NCBI GenBank assembly: GCA_963592135.1
Contig: CAVAVP010000034.1
Span: forward strand, 21,729-85,728
Length of the DNA: 64,000 nt
Source: UBA3700 sp963592135
GTDB lineage: Bacteria; Bacillota; Clostridia; Christensenellales; UBA3700
Direction: 5' to 3'
Part shown: in pieces, positions 53,937-62,074 of the stretch
Numbering within the stretch: position 1 is the stretch's first letter
How the letters are laid out: the number at the start of each line of letters is the position of its first letter
Made by a program: the position numbers and the translations under genes
The notes under the pieces: model-generated
What the model was told of the DNA's origin: nothing
The model's input: only the letters and a program-made list of their open reading frames with translations
Databases searched by the model: none

Positions 53937-54653
53937 ATGCTAAATCAATTTTCAAGAACTGAATTATTATATGGCAAAAAAGCTATTGATTATTTGAAAA
54001 AATGTAGAGTAGCTGTATTTGGTATAGGTGGAGTCGGCGGCTATGTTGTTGAAGCACTCGCTAGAACCGGTGTTTATAATTTTGATTTAATAGATAATGA
54101 TAAAGTAAGTGTAACAAACTTAAATAGACAAATAATAGCGACAATAGATACTATTGGAAAATATAAGGTAGATGTAATGAAAGATAGAATTCTTTCAATA
54201 AATAGTGAAGCAAATATTGACACTCATACATGTTTTTTCTTGCCTGAAAATGAAGCAAATTTTGATTTTTCAAAATACGATTATGTAATTGATGCAGTAG
54301 ATACTGTTGCAGCAAAAATTGAACTTGCCTTAAAAGCTCAAAGAGAAAATACCCCAATTATCTCAAGTATGGGGGCAGGGAATAAATTAAATCCACAAGG
54401 ATTTAAGATAGCGGATATTTATGAAACAAAATATGACCCACTTGCTAGAGTTTTAAGAAATGAGTTAAAAAAGAGAAACGTTAAAAAATTAAAAGTTGTT
54501 TATTCTGAAGAAATGCCAATAAAAGTTGAAAGCACTTTAGAAGAAGAAAGTAATAAAAGAACAATTCCAGGAAGTAATGCTTTTGTTCCAGCTTCGCTTG
54601 GTTTAACCATAGCTGCTGAAGTAATAAGTGATTTAATTAAGCAAGTTAAATAA
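53937..54653 (+). CDS. tcdA: tRNA threonylcarbamoyladenosine dehydratase
   Basis: TcdA cyclises t6A37 in tRNA to ct6A using ATP. The 238-residue protein belongs to the E1-like ThiF/HesA group. It has FSRTELLYGKKAIDYLKKC, the ATP-binding glycine loop VFGIGGVGGYVVEALARTG, DNDKVSVTNLNRQ and DYVIDAVDTVAAK. Close family marks are PIISSMGAGNKLNPQ and GSNAFVPASLGL. It lacks the MoaD/ThiS-activation cysteine pairs, as TcdA does. It follows the rhodanese-TtcA gene by 2 bp, so the two tRNA-modification enzymes are likely co-expressed. Related proteins in proteobacteria act with the CsdA-CsdE sulfur system. Confidence 0.92.
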   Translation: MLNQFSRTELLYGKKAIDYLKKCRVAVFGIGGVGGYVVEALARTGVYNFDLIDNDKVSVTNLNRQIIATIDTIGKYKVDVMKDRILSINSEANIDTHTCFFLPENEANFDFSKYDYVIDAVDTVAAKIELALKAQRENTPIISSMGAGNKLNPQGFKIADIYETKYDPLARVLRNELKKRNVKKLKVVYSEEMPIKVESTLEEESNKRTIPGSNAFVPASLGLTIAAEVISDLIKQVK

Positions 54654-54690
54654 TCTTTAAGGTTATTTCTCCTTTTTATTTTATTTTAAA

Positions 54691-54725
54691 ATACAGAGCC
54701 CGTTTGGGCTCTGTATGATTTTTAT
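54691..54725. terminator. Terminator between convergent tcdA and groL
   Basis: A perfect 11-bp stem ATACAGAGCCC/GGGCTCTGTAT with the loop GTTT. T-rich stretches lie on both sides, so it can serve both genes. Confidence 0.9.
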
Positions 54726-54748
54726 TTATTGTTGACTTATGTTTTATA

Positions 54749-56374
54749 TTAATACATATCTCCGCCAACTTGTGGAGCAACTGGAGCTTGAGGTTCAGGA
54801 ATATCTGAAATTAAAACTTCTGTTGTAAGTAATGTTGAAACAACTGAAGCAGCATTTTGTACAGCACTTCTTGTAACCTTTGTTGGATCTAGAATACCAG
54901 CTGAGATCATGTCAACATATTCGTTCTTTAGCGCATCATAGCCAAAATTAGAGCCTTTGTTTGCTAATTTAATGTTGTTAATAACAACGCCGCCATCAAG
55001 GCCTGCATTGGTGCAAATTTGTTTGATTGGAGCTTCAAGAGCTTTAAGCATACATCTGCCACCAGTCTTTTCGTCGCCTTCCATTGAATCTACAACTGCT
55101 TGAACTTTCTCCATGATATTAAGAAGAGCTACACCACCGCCTGGGATAACACCTTCTTCAACAGCAGCACGTGTTGCAGCTAAGGCATCTTCTATTCTTA
55201 ATTTCTTTTCTTTCATTTCAACTTCTGTTGCTGCTCCTACATGAATTACAGCCACACCGCCGGCAAGTTTAGCAAGTCTTTCAAACAATTTTTCCTTATC
55301 GTACTCGCTTGTAGCTTCAAGAGCTTGAGCTTTAATAGCATTAACTCTATTAGTGATTTCTTCAGCGCTGCCATATCCATCAATAATAGTTGTTGTATCT
55401 TTGTCTACCTTTACTTGTTTAGCTCTACCTAATTGATTCATTGTTGTGTCTTTTAATTCATAACCAAGTTCAGAAGAAATAACAGTACCACCAGTTAATA
55501 TGGCAATATCTTCTAGAATAGACTTTCTTCTATCACCAAATGCTGGAGCTTTAACAGCAACACAGTTTAATACACCTTTTAATTTGTTAAGAACAATAGC
55601 TGTTAATGCATCTCCATCAACATCTTCTGCAATAATTAATAGTTTTAAGCTGTTTTGAACAACAAACTCAAGAATTGGCATAATTTCTTTTGAAGAAGAA
55701 ATTTTCTTATCTGTAATTAAAATGTAAGCATCATCAAGAACTGCTTCCATTTTATCTGTATTTGTTGCCATATAAGCAGATACATAACCTCTATCAAATT
55801 GCATACCTTCAACAGTAGATAGAGTAGTGTCTGTTGTTTTAGATTCATCAACAGAGATAACTCCTTCTTTACCTACCTTTTCCATAGCCTCAGAAATTAA
55901 ATCTCCAACTTGTTCATTACCAGCAGAAATACTTGCAACTTGAGCAATAGCTTCAGCAGATTCAATAGGTTTAGAAATTTTCTTCAATTCGTCAACTACA
56001 GCATCTGTAACTTTTTGAATACCTTTCTTCAAGATAATTGGGTTAGCTCCAGCAGTTACGTTTCTCAAACCTTCCTTTACAAGAGCTTGAGCAAGAACAC
56101 AAGCTGTTGTTGTACCATCACCTGCGACATCATTTGTCTTTATTGAAACTTCCTTTATAAGTTGAGCTCCCATATTTTCAAATGAATCTTTTAATTCAAC
56201 TTCTTTTGCAATAGTTACACCATCATTAGTGATAAGTGGTGCACCATACTTTTTGTCTAATACTACATTTCTACCTTTAGGTCCAAGAGTGATTTTTACA
56301 GCATTTGCAACTGCATCAACACCTGCTTCTAAAGCTTTTCTAGCGTCATCGCCATATTTAAAATCTTTTGCCAT
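54749..56374 (-). CDS. groL: Chaperonin GroEL (Hsp60)
   Basis: GroEL forms the double-ring ATP-driven folding chamber. The 541-residue protein has KDFKYGDDARKALEAGVDAV at its start, KITLGPKGRNVVLDKKYGAP, NDVAGDGTTTACVLAQAL (the ATP-binding GDGTT) and AAVEEGVIPGGGVALLN. The C-terminal tail ends VGGDMY and not in the common GGM repeats, which is a modest difference from the usual chaperonin. AGGAGG lies in front of the ATG. It follows groES by 18 bp. Confidence 0.97.
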   Translation of the reverse strand: MAKDFKYGDDARKALEAGVDAVANAVKITLGPKGRNVVLDKKYGAPLITNDGVTIAKEVELKDSFENMGAQLIKEVSIKTNDVAGDGTTTACVLAQALVKEGLRNVTAGANPIILKKGIQKVTDAVVDELKKISKPIESAEAIAQVASISAGNEQVGDLISEAMEKVGKEGVISVDESKTTDTTLSTVEGMQFDRGYVSAYMATNTDKMEAVLDDAYILITDKKISSSKEIMPILEFVVQNSLKLLIIAEDVDGDALTAIVLNKLKGVLNCVAVKAPAFGDRRKSILEDIAILTGGTVISSELGYELKDTTMNQLGRAKQVKVDKDTTTIIDGYGSAEEITNRVNAIKAQALEATSEYDKEKLFERLAKLAGGVAVIHVGAATEVEMKEKKLRIEDALAATRAAVEEGVIPGGGVALLNIMEKVQAVVDSMEGDEKTGGRCMLKALEAPIKQICTNAGLDGGVVINNIKLANKGSNFGYDALKNEYVDMISAGILDPTKVTRSAVQNAASVVSTLLTTEVLISDIPEPQAPVAPQVGGDMY

Positions 56375-56392
56375 AATACGTTTCCTCCTTTA

Positions 56393-56680
56393 CTAGTCTT
56401 CTAAAATAGCTAAAACATCAGATTGTTTAATGATTGTTACATCAACATCGTCAATTTTAAAATCACTACCACTATACTTAGAGTATAGGATATGATCTCC
56501 TACTTTAACTTGCATTTTAATTTCTTTTCCGTCTACAACACCACCAGGGCCAACAGCAACTACTTCAGCTACTTGTGGTTTTTCTTGTGCAGAACCTGGT
56601 AAATAAAGACCAGATTGTGTTTTTACTTCAGCTTCAACAGCTTTTACTACAATTTTGTCAAACAATGGTTTAATTGTCAT
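56393..56680 (-). CDS. groS: Co-chaperonin GroES (Hsp10)
   Basis: GroES caps the GroEL chamber. The 95-residue protein shows PLFDKIVVKAVEAEVKTQSG, LYLPGSAQEKPQVAEVVAVG, GDHILYSKYSGSDFKIDD and the C-terminal LAILED. Residues of the mobile loop (about 18-33) are TQSGLYLPGSAQEKP, with the hydrophobic GroEL-contact motif LYL in place of the usual IVL. AGGAGG precedes the ATG. Its own promoter is at 56742-56770 on the minus strand. Confidence 0.97.
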   Translation of the reverse strand: MTIKPLFDKIVVKAVEAEVKTQSGLYLPGSAQEKPQVAEVVAVGPGGVVDGKEIKMQVKVGDHILYSKYSGSDFKIDDVDVTIIKQSDVLAILED

Positions 56681-56705
56681 ATCAAAATACCTCCTATAAG
56701 TTTAC

Positions 56706-56731
56706 AGAACTTTTATTAGTTCTTTTTTTTT
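56706..56731 (-). promoter_or_regulatory. Inverted repeat in the groES leader
   Basis: AGAACT-TTTATT-AGTTCT (56706-56723) lies between the groES promoter and ATG, followed on the plus strand by about nine T. It could be an operator, or a weak terminator for plus-strand antisense RNA. Confidence 0.4.
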
Positions 56732-56741
56732 GCCATCAAGT

Positions 56742-56770
56742 ATTATACAATATGAAAAATTAAATGTAAA
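56742..56770 (-). promoter_or_regulatory. groESL promoter
   Basis: On the minus strand, TTTACA (56770-56765), a 17-bp spacer and TATAAT (56747-56742). No CIRCE element (TTAGCACTC-N9-GAGTGCTAA) overlaps it. Confidence 0.7.
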
Positions 56771-56844
56771 TATTATTTTTTTAAATAATATTCACTCGAA
56801 AACTAGCACTTTATATTCGAAAATTTTTTGTTTATAATAACATT

Positions 56845-57822
56845 ATGAGTAAAAAAGTTTTAATTTTATGTTTAGTATGTGTTTTATTGGTTAGTGTTTT
56901 TGCTTCATGCACAAGTGCCTCAAAAGATAATAAAACGATGCTTGATGATATGGCTAATTGGATGAGTTATATATCCAATGAGGCTTATATTACAAAAATT
57001 GCTATGCCTGGAAGCCATGATGCAATATCCTATGGTACAAATATAGCAAGCGCAAAAACTCAAGGAGAGGATTTGACGGCTCAACTTGAGAGTGGTTGTA
57101 GATACTTTGATTTAAGATTTGCAACAAATAGTGCTGAAAACAATGAATTATATGGCGTTCATGCTATTGTAATGACAAATGTTAAAGCAATAGATGCGTT
57201 AACTCAATGTAGGGACTTTATACAAAATCACCCAAGTGAATTTTTAATTTTAGATTTGTCTCAATTTAGATCAAATGATACAAATTGTATAGAAAAAATA
57301 AAAGTTATGGTTAAAGAACTTTTTGTTGATACAAATCTTGCAGTGCTTAAAAATGGCGAAAATATAGATGAGTATGTAGCATCTTTAAAGTTAAAAGATG
57401 TGCGCGGAAAGGTAATTATAACCTTTGGAGAAAAAGCGGATGAAAATTATTTATTTAGAAGAAATAATGATGGGGTAACACTAACAGAGCCATGCGCACT
57501 TCGTTCAGACTATATTGGTGAAAAACACTCACAAGGAGGAGAAGTTTTAGCAAATGAAACTATGCTATATTATTTAGATAATTTAAGTAGTGATTATAAG
57601 GGATTTTTCGTTTTGCAATCTCAATTAACAAATGGAGTACTTGATTCTATTGAAGTTAAAGAAAATGCAGCGGATGAGTTTATAAAGGCAAGAGTATCTT
57701 CCTTTAAAGAAAATGAAAACTATTTGTCCAAGGTAAATATTGTAATGAGAGACTATATATCTGATATAAGTAAGAATATTAATATTGTAGAGTTAAATAT
57801 ATCTAAAGGAATAGTAAAATAG
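56845..57822 (+). CDS. PI-PLC X-domain lipoprotein
   Basis: The 325-residue protein starts with a lipoprotein signal (LVCVLLVSVFASCTSAS, Cys22 as lipidation site) and carries a phosphatidylinositol-specific phospholipase C X domain. Visible segments are IAMPGSHDAISYGT (first catalytic His), CRYFDLRFATN and ELYGVHAIVMT (second His), then EFLILDLSQF. It is expected to act on phosphoinositides or related lipids or glycans outside the cell. There is no Shine-Dalgarno: TATAAT (56833-56838) ends six bases before the ATG, so the message is probably leaderless. The gene stands alone, divergent from groESL. Confidence 0.85.
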   Translation: MSKKVLILCLVCVLLVSVFASCTSASKDNKTMLDDMANWMSYISNEAYITKIAMPGSHDAISYGTNIASAKTQGEDLTAQLESGCRYFDLRFATNSAENNELYGVHAIVMTNVKAIDALTQCRDFIQNHPSEFLILDLSQFRSNDTNCIEKIKVMVKELFVDTNLAVLKNGENIDEYVASLKLKDVRGKVIITFGEKADENYLFRRNNDGVTLTEPCALRSDYIGEKHSQGGEVLANETMLYYLDNLSSDYKGFFVLQSQLTNGVLDSIEVKENAADEFIKARVSSFKENENYLSKVNIVMRDYISDISKNINIVELNISKGIVK

Positions 57823-57824
57823 TT

Positions 57825-57853
57825 TTTACATTATTTTATAATGTTGGTATAAT
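57825..57853 (+). promoter_or_regulatory. Promoter of the dCMP deaminase gene
   Basis: TTTACA (57825-57830), a 17-bp spacer and TATAAT (57848-57853). Confidence 0.75.
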
Positions 57854-57879
57854 CTAAAATAGTTTTTCAGAGGTGCAAT

Positions 57880-58326
57880 ATGGATAAATGGGATACTAGA
57901 TTTATGGAAATGGCACAATTTGTTGCAACATGGTCAAGTTGCTATAAAGAAAATAGACATGTTGGTGCTGTAATTGTAAGAGATAAAAGAATTTTAACTA
58001 CAGGATATAATGGAGCTCCATCAGGCGTTAAATCATGTGTTGAAAGAGGTGAGTGTATTAGAGTAAAACTAGGCATTCCATCAGGAACAAGACAAGAAGT
58101 ATGTTATGCAGTTCATGCTGAACAAAACGCTATATGCCAAGCAGCTAAATTAGGCTTAGCATTAGAGGGCGCAACACTATATTGTACCCATCAACCATGT
58201 ACAATTTGTGCAAGATTAATTATTAATTCAGGTATTAAAAAAGTTATATATAAAGAAGGATATCCAGACGACTTTTCATTAAAATTATTTGATGAAGCAG
58301 GCGTTACAATTCAAAAGGCAGATTAA
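57880..58326 (+). CDS. dCMP deaminase family protein (ComEB-like)
   Basis: The 148-residue protein is a zinc-dependent deaminase of the dCMP deaminase/ComEB family, making dUMP from dCMP for thymidylate synthesis. The zinc site is VHAEQNAICQAA (His and catalytic Glu) with TLYCTHQPCTICARLII (PCxxC). VGAVIVRDKRILTTGYNGAP is the N-terminal family segment. The length is normal. GAGGTG precedes the ATG. It begins an operon with the next two small genes. Confidence 0.93.
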   Translation: MDKWDTRFMEMAQFVATWSSCYKENRHVGAVIVRDKRILTTGYNGAPSGVKSCVERGECIRVKLGIPSGTRQEVCYAVHAEQNAICQAAKLGLALEGATLYCTHQPCTICARLIINSGIKKVIYKEGYPDDFSLKLFDEAGVTIQKAD

Positions 58327-58327
58327 T

Positions 58328-59113
58328 ATGAAAAAGATAGCAAAAGCAAATGAGTTAATGTGGCTTTTTGGACTTATATTTGTATCATTAGGTGTGGCCA
58401 TATGTTCAAAAACTAATTTAGGAGTATCAATGATTGCTGCTCCTACTTTTATTGTTCAAGAGTTTGTGTCAAAATTTTGGCCAAGTTTAACAGTTGGAGT
58501 TACGGAATATTTATTTCAAGGATTAACGCTTGTCGTAATGTGTATAGCTGTTCAAAGGTTTAACTGGAAATATCTACTTGCTTTTTTAGTTGCTGTTCTT
58601 TATGGATATATGCTTGATTTATGGATTTTAATAATTGGATCTGACCCATTTGAAGCAATTTATTTAAGATGGATAATGTTAATTGTAGGAGATATTTGTG
58701 TAGCATTTGGAGTTGCATGCTTTTTCAGAACATACATGCCACTTGAGGTCCCAGAACTTGTAGTTGCTGAAGTTGCCGATAGATATAAATTAAATATAAA
58801 CAAAAATAAATATTTTATTGATGGCTTATATTTAGTTACATCAATTGTTTTATCTTTGGTACTATTTTTAGATGCAGATAAGTTTGATTGGTCAACAATT
58901 TACAAATCTTCATTCCACTCACTTGGTCTTGGAACAATTGTAACAACAATAATTAATGCTCCTATAATAACTCTTTGTGGTAAATTGCTTGATAAAGTAT
59001 TTACTTTTGAACCATTATTTCCAAAACTTGAAAAAGTTTTAAAAAGATCAACAAATAGTAAAGAAAAAGAAAGTGTAAGTGAAAACACAAGTGGGGATAA
59101 TGAAAATATATGA
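58328..59113 (+). CDS. YczE/DUF6198-like integral membrane protein
   Basis: The 261-residue protein has about five to six hydrophobic helices and resembles the YczE/DUF6198 membrane proteins of Firmicutes: LGVAICSKTNLGVSMIAAP and YGYMLDLWILIIG are typical. The function is unknown, though B. subtilis YczE affects bacillomycin synthesis. The C-terminal 30 residues are a polar Lys/Ser/Glu tail. The start is the ATG at 58328, one base after the deaminase stop; an in-frame start 13 codons earlier lies inside that gene. Its stop overlaps the following gene (ATGA at 59110-59113). Confidence 0.75.
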   Translation: MKKIAKANELMWLFGLIFVSLGVAICSKTNLGVSMIAAPTFIVQEFVSKFWPSLTVGVTEYLFQGLTLVVMCIAVQRFNWKYLLAFLVAVLYGYMLDLWILIIGSDPFEAIYLRWIMLIVGDICVAFGVACFFRTYMPLEVPELVVAEVADRYKLNINKNKYFIDGLYLVTSIVLSLVLFLDADKFDWSTIYKSSFHSLGLGTIVTTIINAPIITLCGKLLDKVFTFEPLFPKLEKVLKRSTNSKEKESVSENTSGDNENI

Positions 59114-59313
59114 AAAATGCAGTAGGCGAGAACTGTATAGTTATAAAAGATAATGGCGCAAGAGTTCAAATAACTCCAAAGTGCCCATACTGCAATTTTG
59201 TTATGGATAAACAAATTATAAACACATATGTAAGTTTAAATTGCAGAAATTTAGTAAAAGTTCATTATTGTACAAATTGTAGAAAAGCTTTTGAAATAGC
59301 AGTTTCAAGATAA
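59110..59313 (+). CDS. Small zinc-ribbon protein
   Basis: A 67-residue protein with two CxxC pairs (CPYCNF near residue 25 and CTNCRKAF near 54) and no membrane segment. The spacing suggests one zinc ribbon. It overlaps the upstream membrane gene by four bases and has no terminator of its own on the plus strand. I know of no specific family. A function in nucleic acid or protein binding is possible. Confidence 0.7.
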   Translation: MKNAVGENCIVIKDNGARVQITPKCPYCNFVMDKQIINTYVSLNCRNLVKVHYCTNCRKAFEIAVSR

Positions 59314-59589
59314 AAAAACAAGACTGCGCATCCTTTCTCGATAATTTATACCCAAGAGTTACAAAAGTAGTTAACTCCTCCTAAGCTACCTTATGGCACA
59401 TCAAACATTCTGCTTAATGCTGCTACGGTCAAGTCCTGACATGGTTCACAGCGTTCAATTGCATAAGACCTAGATATCAACATCACTTGCTTAAGGCGTC
59501 CTTACATATAAAGAACCTCAAAAGGCATTCAGTCCTACTAAAGCGGATTGTAGGTAACAGGGCACCGCTATCTCCCCACCTAGCGCAGT
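59312..59589 (-). ncRNA. ffs: Signal recognition particle RNA (large type with Alu domain)
   Basis: On the minus strand the RNA starts near 59589 with ACTGCGCTAGGTGGGGAG and ends near 59323 with GCGCAGT, which pairs with the 5' end. The Alu-domain core GGTGCCCTGTTACC follows the start. The conserved SRP54-binding hairpin includes GAACCATGTCAGG and AGCAGCATTAAG. Length is about 267 nt, the large Firmicutes type. A T-run follows the 3' end at 59318-59312, acting as a terminator. A consensus promoter precedes it. Confidence 0.93.
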
Positions 59590-59595
59590 GAATAT

Positions 59596-59624
59596 ATTAT
59601 ATAAATTATGATATTTATTGTCAA
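59596..59624 (-). promoter_or_regulatory. SRP RNA promoter
   Basis: On the minus strand, TTGACA (59624-59619), a 17-bp spacer and TATAAT (59601-59596): a full consensus sigma-A promoter. The start would be near 59589. Confidence 0.88.
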
Positions 59625-59647
59625 TTCTTGTTTGCAAGGAATATAAT
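59618..59647 (+). promoter_or_regulatory. tRNA-Gln promoter
   Basis: TTGTCA (59618-59623), an 18-bp spacer and TATAAT (59642-59647). The -35 overlaps that of the SRP RNA promoter on the other strand by five bases. Confidence 0.75.
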
Positions 59648-59670
59648 AGGAATATAAATTTAGTTTACAT

Positions 59671-59745
59671 GGGGGTATCGCCAAGCGGTAAGGCAACTGG
59701 CTCTGACCCAGCTACTCGGTGGTTCGAATCCATCTACCCCTGCCA
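59671..59745 (+). tRNA. tRNA-Gln (anticodon CTG)
   Basis: Acceptor arm GGGGGTA (59671-59677) pairs with TACCCCT (59735-59741), with a G-T first pair that fits the weak first pair of tRNA-Gln. Discriminator G is at 59742 and CCA is encoded at 59743-59745. The anticodon loop is CTCTGAC with anticodon CTG; the stem ACTGG/CCAGC has one terminal mismatch. The T-loop TTCGAAT is present. Confidence 0.92.
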
Positions 59746-59807
59746 GGAAAAACTTAAAATTTCATAATATTGCTAAATGAAAACAATGTTTATATAAATG
59801 TCTATGA

Positions 59808-60506
59808 TTATTGATTTGTAGTTTGAATCTCTTTTTGACGTTTTTTTATTTTTGACCAATTGTATAGACCATATAAATCGTTTATAAGGTATACAAATGA
59901 AGAAATTGCTAAAGATAAATATGCAATGTTGTTAAAACTTTCCATAGTCCATAATGTAAGTAGGACTATATCATTAAGAGCATAAGCGACAGCATAATAT
60001 GGAGATCTTTTTAAAGCAAGGTAAGATGCGGTATAACTTGTTCCTATAGATATAGTTGATACAATTAAGTTGGCTGTATTTAGATATTTTAATAAAAAAT
60101 AGAATGCAATAAAAACAAGAACTGTTGTTATAGCCATAATGATCCATGACTTATTTGACATATGACCAACCTTTACTTCAACAGAGTTTTTATATAAGTT
60201 TTTAAGCCAGGTTATTAAACTTGCAATAGAAAGTGGTAGTGTCATTACGATATAGGTTATTGTTTCTCCATAATATCTTGAAATAAATGAAGTGTATGCA
60301 TAAACTAAGCAATAAGCAATTGAGATTACTTGACCTATACACATACCTTTTGCAATAAATAGGATGGATGTGACACCAAGTAGAGAAGAAGCTAGCGACC
60401 AATATGAACCATCAAAAATAATAGTGACAGCAATTATTATTGCTATTGAGATTATCAGCAATAATATATCAAATAAATTCATGTTTTTAATAATATCTTT
60501 GAATTT
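59808..60506 (-). CDS. pnuC: PnuC-family nicotinamide riboside/mononucleotide transporter
   Basis: The protein is an integral membrane transporter that takes up nicotinamide riboside or related NAD precursors. About six to seven helices are visible. Family segments are ASLLGVTSILFIAKGMCIGQ, YYGETITYIVMTLPLSI, NDIVLLTLWTMES and SFVYLINDLYGLYNWSK. The start is uncertain: a GTG at 60506 (VKFKDIIKN) fits relatives, an ATG at 60482 gives 225 residues, and a GTG at 60563 gives 251; none has a good ribosome binding site. It may work with PncB and Nnr in NAD supply. Confidence 0.85.
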   Translation of the reverse strand, partial: KFKDIIKNMNLFDILLLIISIAIIIAVTIIFDGSYWSLASSLLGVTSILFIAKGMCIGQVISIAYCLVYAYTSFISRYYGETITYIVMTLPLSIASLITWLKNLYKNSVEVKVGHMSNKSWIIMAITTVLVFIAFYFLLKYLNTANLIVSTISIGTSYTASYLALKRSPYYAVAYALNDIVLLTLWTMESFNNIAYLSLAISSFVYLINDLYGLYNWSKIKKRQKEIQTTNQ

Positions 60507-60570
60507 CACATAAAAGACTTTAATTTCAAATGACAAAAAAGTCAAATAATTGTACGCACGCACACAAAAT

Positions 60571-60580
60571 ATGTTATAAT
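60571..60580 (+). promoter_or_regulatory. Extended -10 promoter of yggS
   Basis: TGTTATAAT near 60572-60580 is an extended -10, about 23 bp before the ATG at 60603. Confidence 0.55.
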
Positions 60581-60602
60581 AACAAAGATTTAGAGGTTTT
60601 AT

Positions 60603-61310
60603 ATGGTAGAACTTGATGAATTAAAGAAAAACATTGATGTATGCAAAGAAAAAATTGATGCTGCATTAAAAAGAGCAGGAAGAGAGGATACTGTAACTTT
60701 AATAGGAGCTACTAAATTAAATCCAAAAGAATTAATTTCCATGATTCAAGATAATAATCTTTTAACAGATGTTGGAGAAAATCATGTTCAAGAAATTATG
60801 GAAAAGTATGATTCTGGACTAAACCTTAACTGGCATATGATAGGTCAGTTGCAATCAAATAAAGTAAAATATATAATTGATAAAGTTGTTCTCATTCATT
60901 CTTTAGATAGAGAGTCACTTGCTCAAGAAATCAATAAACAAGCTATAAAGCATAACAAAGTTATGGATTGTCTAATTGAAATAAATATGGGTAGTGAAAT
61001 AACTAAAGGTGGTATAGAAAAAACAGAGTTAGATAGTTTTATGAAAATGTTAGATTTATATCCAAACATTAGAGTAAGAGGTTTAATGAGTGTGCTTCCA
61101 AATTTGGAAGATAGAGAAAAATTAAAAGAAATGTATATTGAACTAAATAAACTATATACAAATCTAAAAGCAACTGCAGATAAAAGACACAAAATAGATA
61201 TTTTATCTTGTGGTATGACAAATGATTTTGAGATGGCAATAGAGTTTGGTGGTTCTAATATGATAAGACTAGGAAGAGTTCTTTTTGGTCAAAGAAATTA
61301 CAATAAATAG
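60603..61310 (+). CDS. yggS: YggS/PLPBP-family pyridoxal phosphate-binding protein
   Basis: The 235-residue protein binds pyridoxal phosphate and is linked to vitamin B6 balance. The PLP lysine is in LIGATKLNPKEL (Lys near residue 39), followed by DVGENHVQEIMEKYD, WHMIGQLQSNKVKYI and RGLMSVLPN. SCGMTNDFEMAIEFGGSNMI and RLGRVLFGQR end the barrel. It is called ylmE in Bacillus, where it precedes sepF, as here (8 bp gap). A GAGG lies before the ATG. Confidence 0.94.
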   Translation: MVELDELKKNIDVCKEKIDAALKRAGREDTVTLIGATKLNPKELISMIQDNNLLTDVGENHVQEIMEKYDSGLNLNWHMIGQLQSNKVKYIIDKVVLIHSLDRESLAQEINKQAIKHNKVMDCLIEINMGSEITKGGIEKTELDSFMKMLDLYPNIRVRGLMSVLPNLEDREKLKEMYIELNKLYTNLKATADKRHKIDILSCGMTNDFEMAIEFGGSNMIRLGRVLFGQRNYNK

Positions 61311-61318
61311 GAGGAGTT

Positions 61319-62074
61319 ATGGGTTTTAGAGATGATCCAAATAATGGTGGATACGATCCAAATAATGGGCCACAACTAGGTCAAAATCCTTATTATGCTC
61401 AAAATAATCAAGATCCAAATCAAATGATGGGGGGTATGGATAGTAGATATCAACAACCACCTATGTTTGTTAATCCTATGCCACAACCGCAAGCAAATAA
61501 TATTCCTCCATTTCAAGCAGCTCAGAATTTTCAACCAGGTTATGTAGGTAGAAATGCTCCTACTCAACCTCAACAACCAATATATCAACAACCTATGCAA
61601 CAACCATTGTATGAACAAACAATGGGACAAGTATCGGCTCAAGACTATGAAGATCAATATAATTACAATTATAATCAACCACTAAATCAACCAAATCAGG
61701 GTATGATGTTTCCAAATATTCAACCTATGCAAACGCCTGCTCAACAAAAGCCAGCGCAAAAGAAAAACAGCATATTTGATATATTTAGAAAGAAAGAGGA
61801 AAAGAAAGTTATTAAATCAGCTCAAGGAAGTTATTTAAGTATTTTAGCACCAAAATCACTTGATGATGTTAAGGGAATTATATCAATACTTCGTGATGGC
61901 CAACCAGTAATTATAGACTATAACAAAATTGCAGAAAAAGATTCTCAAAGAATAGTAGATTTTATTTCAGGTGCAGCATATGCTCTTGGTGGAACTGTTG
62001 AATCTATTGGTGAGAAAAAGTTTGTTGTAACTCCTGGTGGAATGGGAATTGTTGGAAATCAATTTAATGAATAA
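61319..62074 (+). CDS. sepF: Cell division protein SepF with Gln/Pro-rich N-terminus
   Basis: SepF anchors FtsZ to the membrane at the division site. The 251-residue protein has a C-terminal SepF domain (about 165-250; SYLSILAPKSLDDVKGIISI, GQPVIIDYNKIAEKDSQRIV, DFISGAAYALGGTVESIG). Its first 150 residues are a low-complexity region rich in Gln, Pro, Asn and Tyr, with no membrane-binding amphipathic start like that of B. subtilis SepF. It is longer than the B. subtilis protein (about 150 residues). AGGAGG precedes the ATG. The stop overlaps lspA by 8 nt. Confidence 0.9.
   Translation: MGFRDDPNNGGYDPNNGPQLGQNPYYAQNNQDPNQMMGGMDSRYQQPPMFVNPMPQPQANNIPPFQAAQNFQPGYVGRNAPTQPQQPIYQQPMQQPLYEQTMGQVSAQDYEDQYNYNYNQPLNQPNQGMMFPNIQPMQTPAQQKPAQKKNSIFDIFRKKEEKKVIKSAQGSYLSILAPKSLDDVKGIISILRDGQPVIIDYNKIAEKDSQRIVDFISGAAYALGGTVESIGEKKFVVTPGGMGIVGNQFNE

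Noticed and set aside
56780..56825. Possible CIRCE half-site CTAGCACTTTATA upstream of groES
   Set aside because: The matching inverted half GAGTGCTAA is absent at the right spacing, and the site lies upstream of the promoter.
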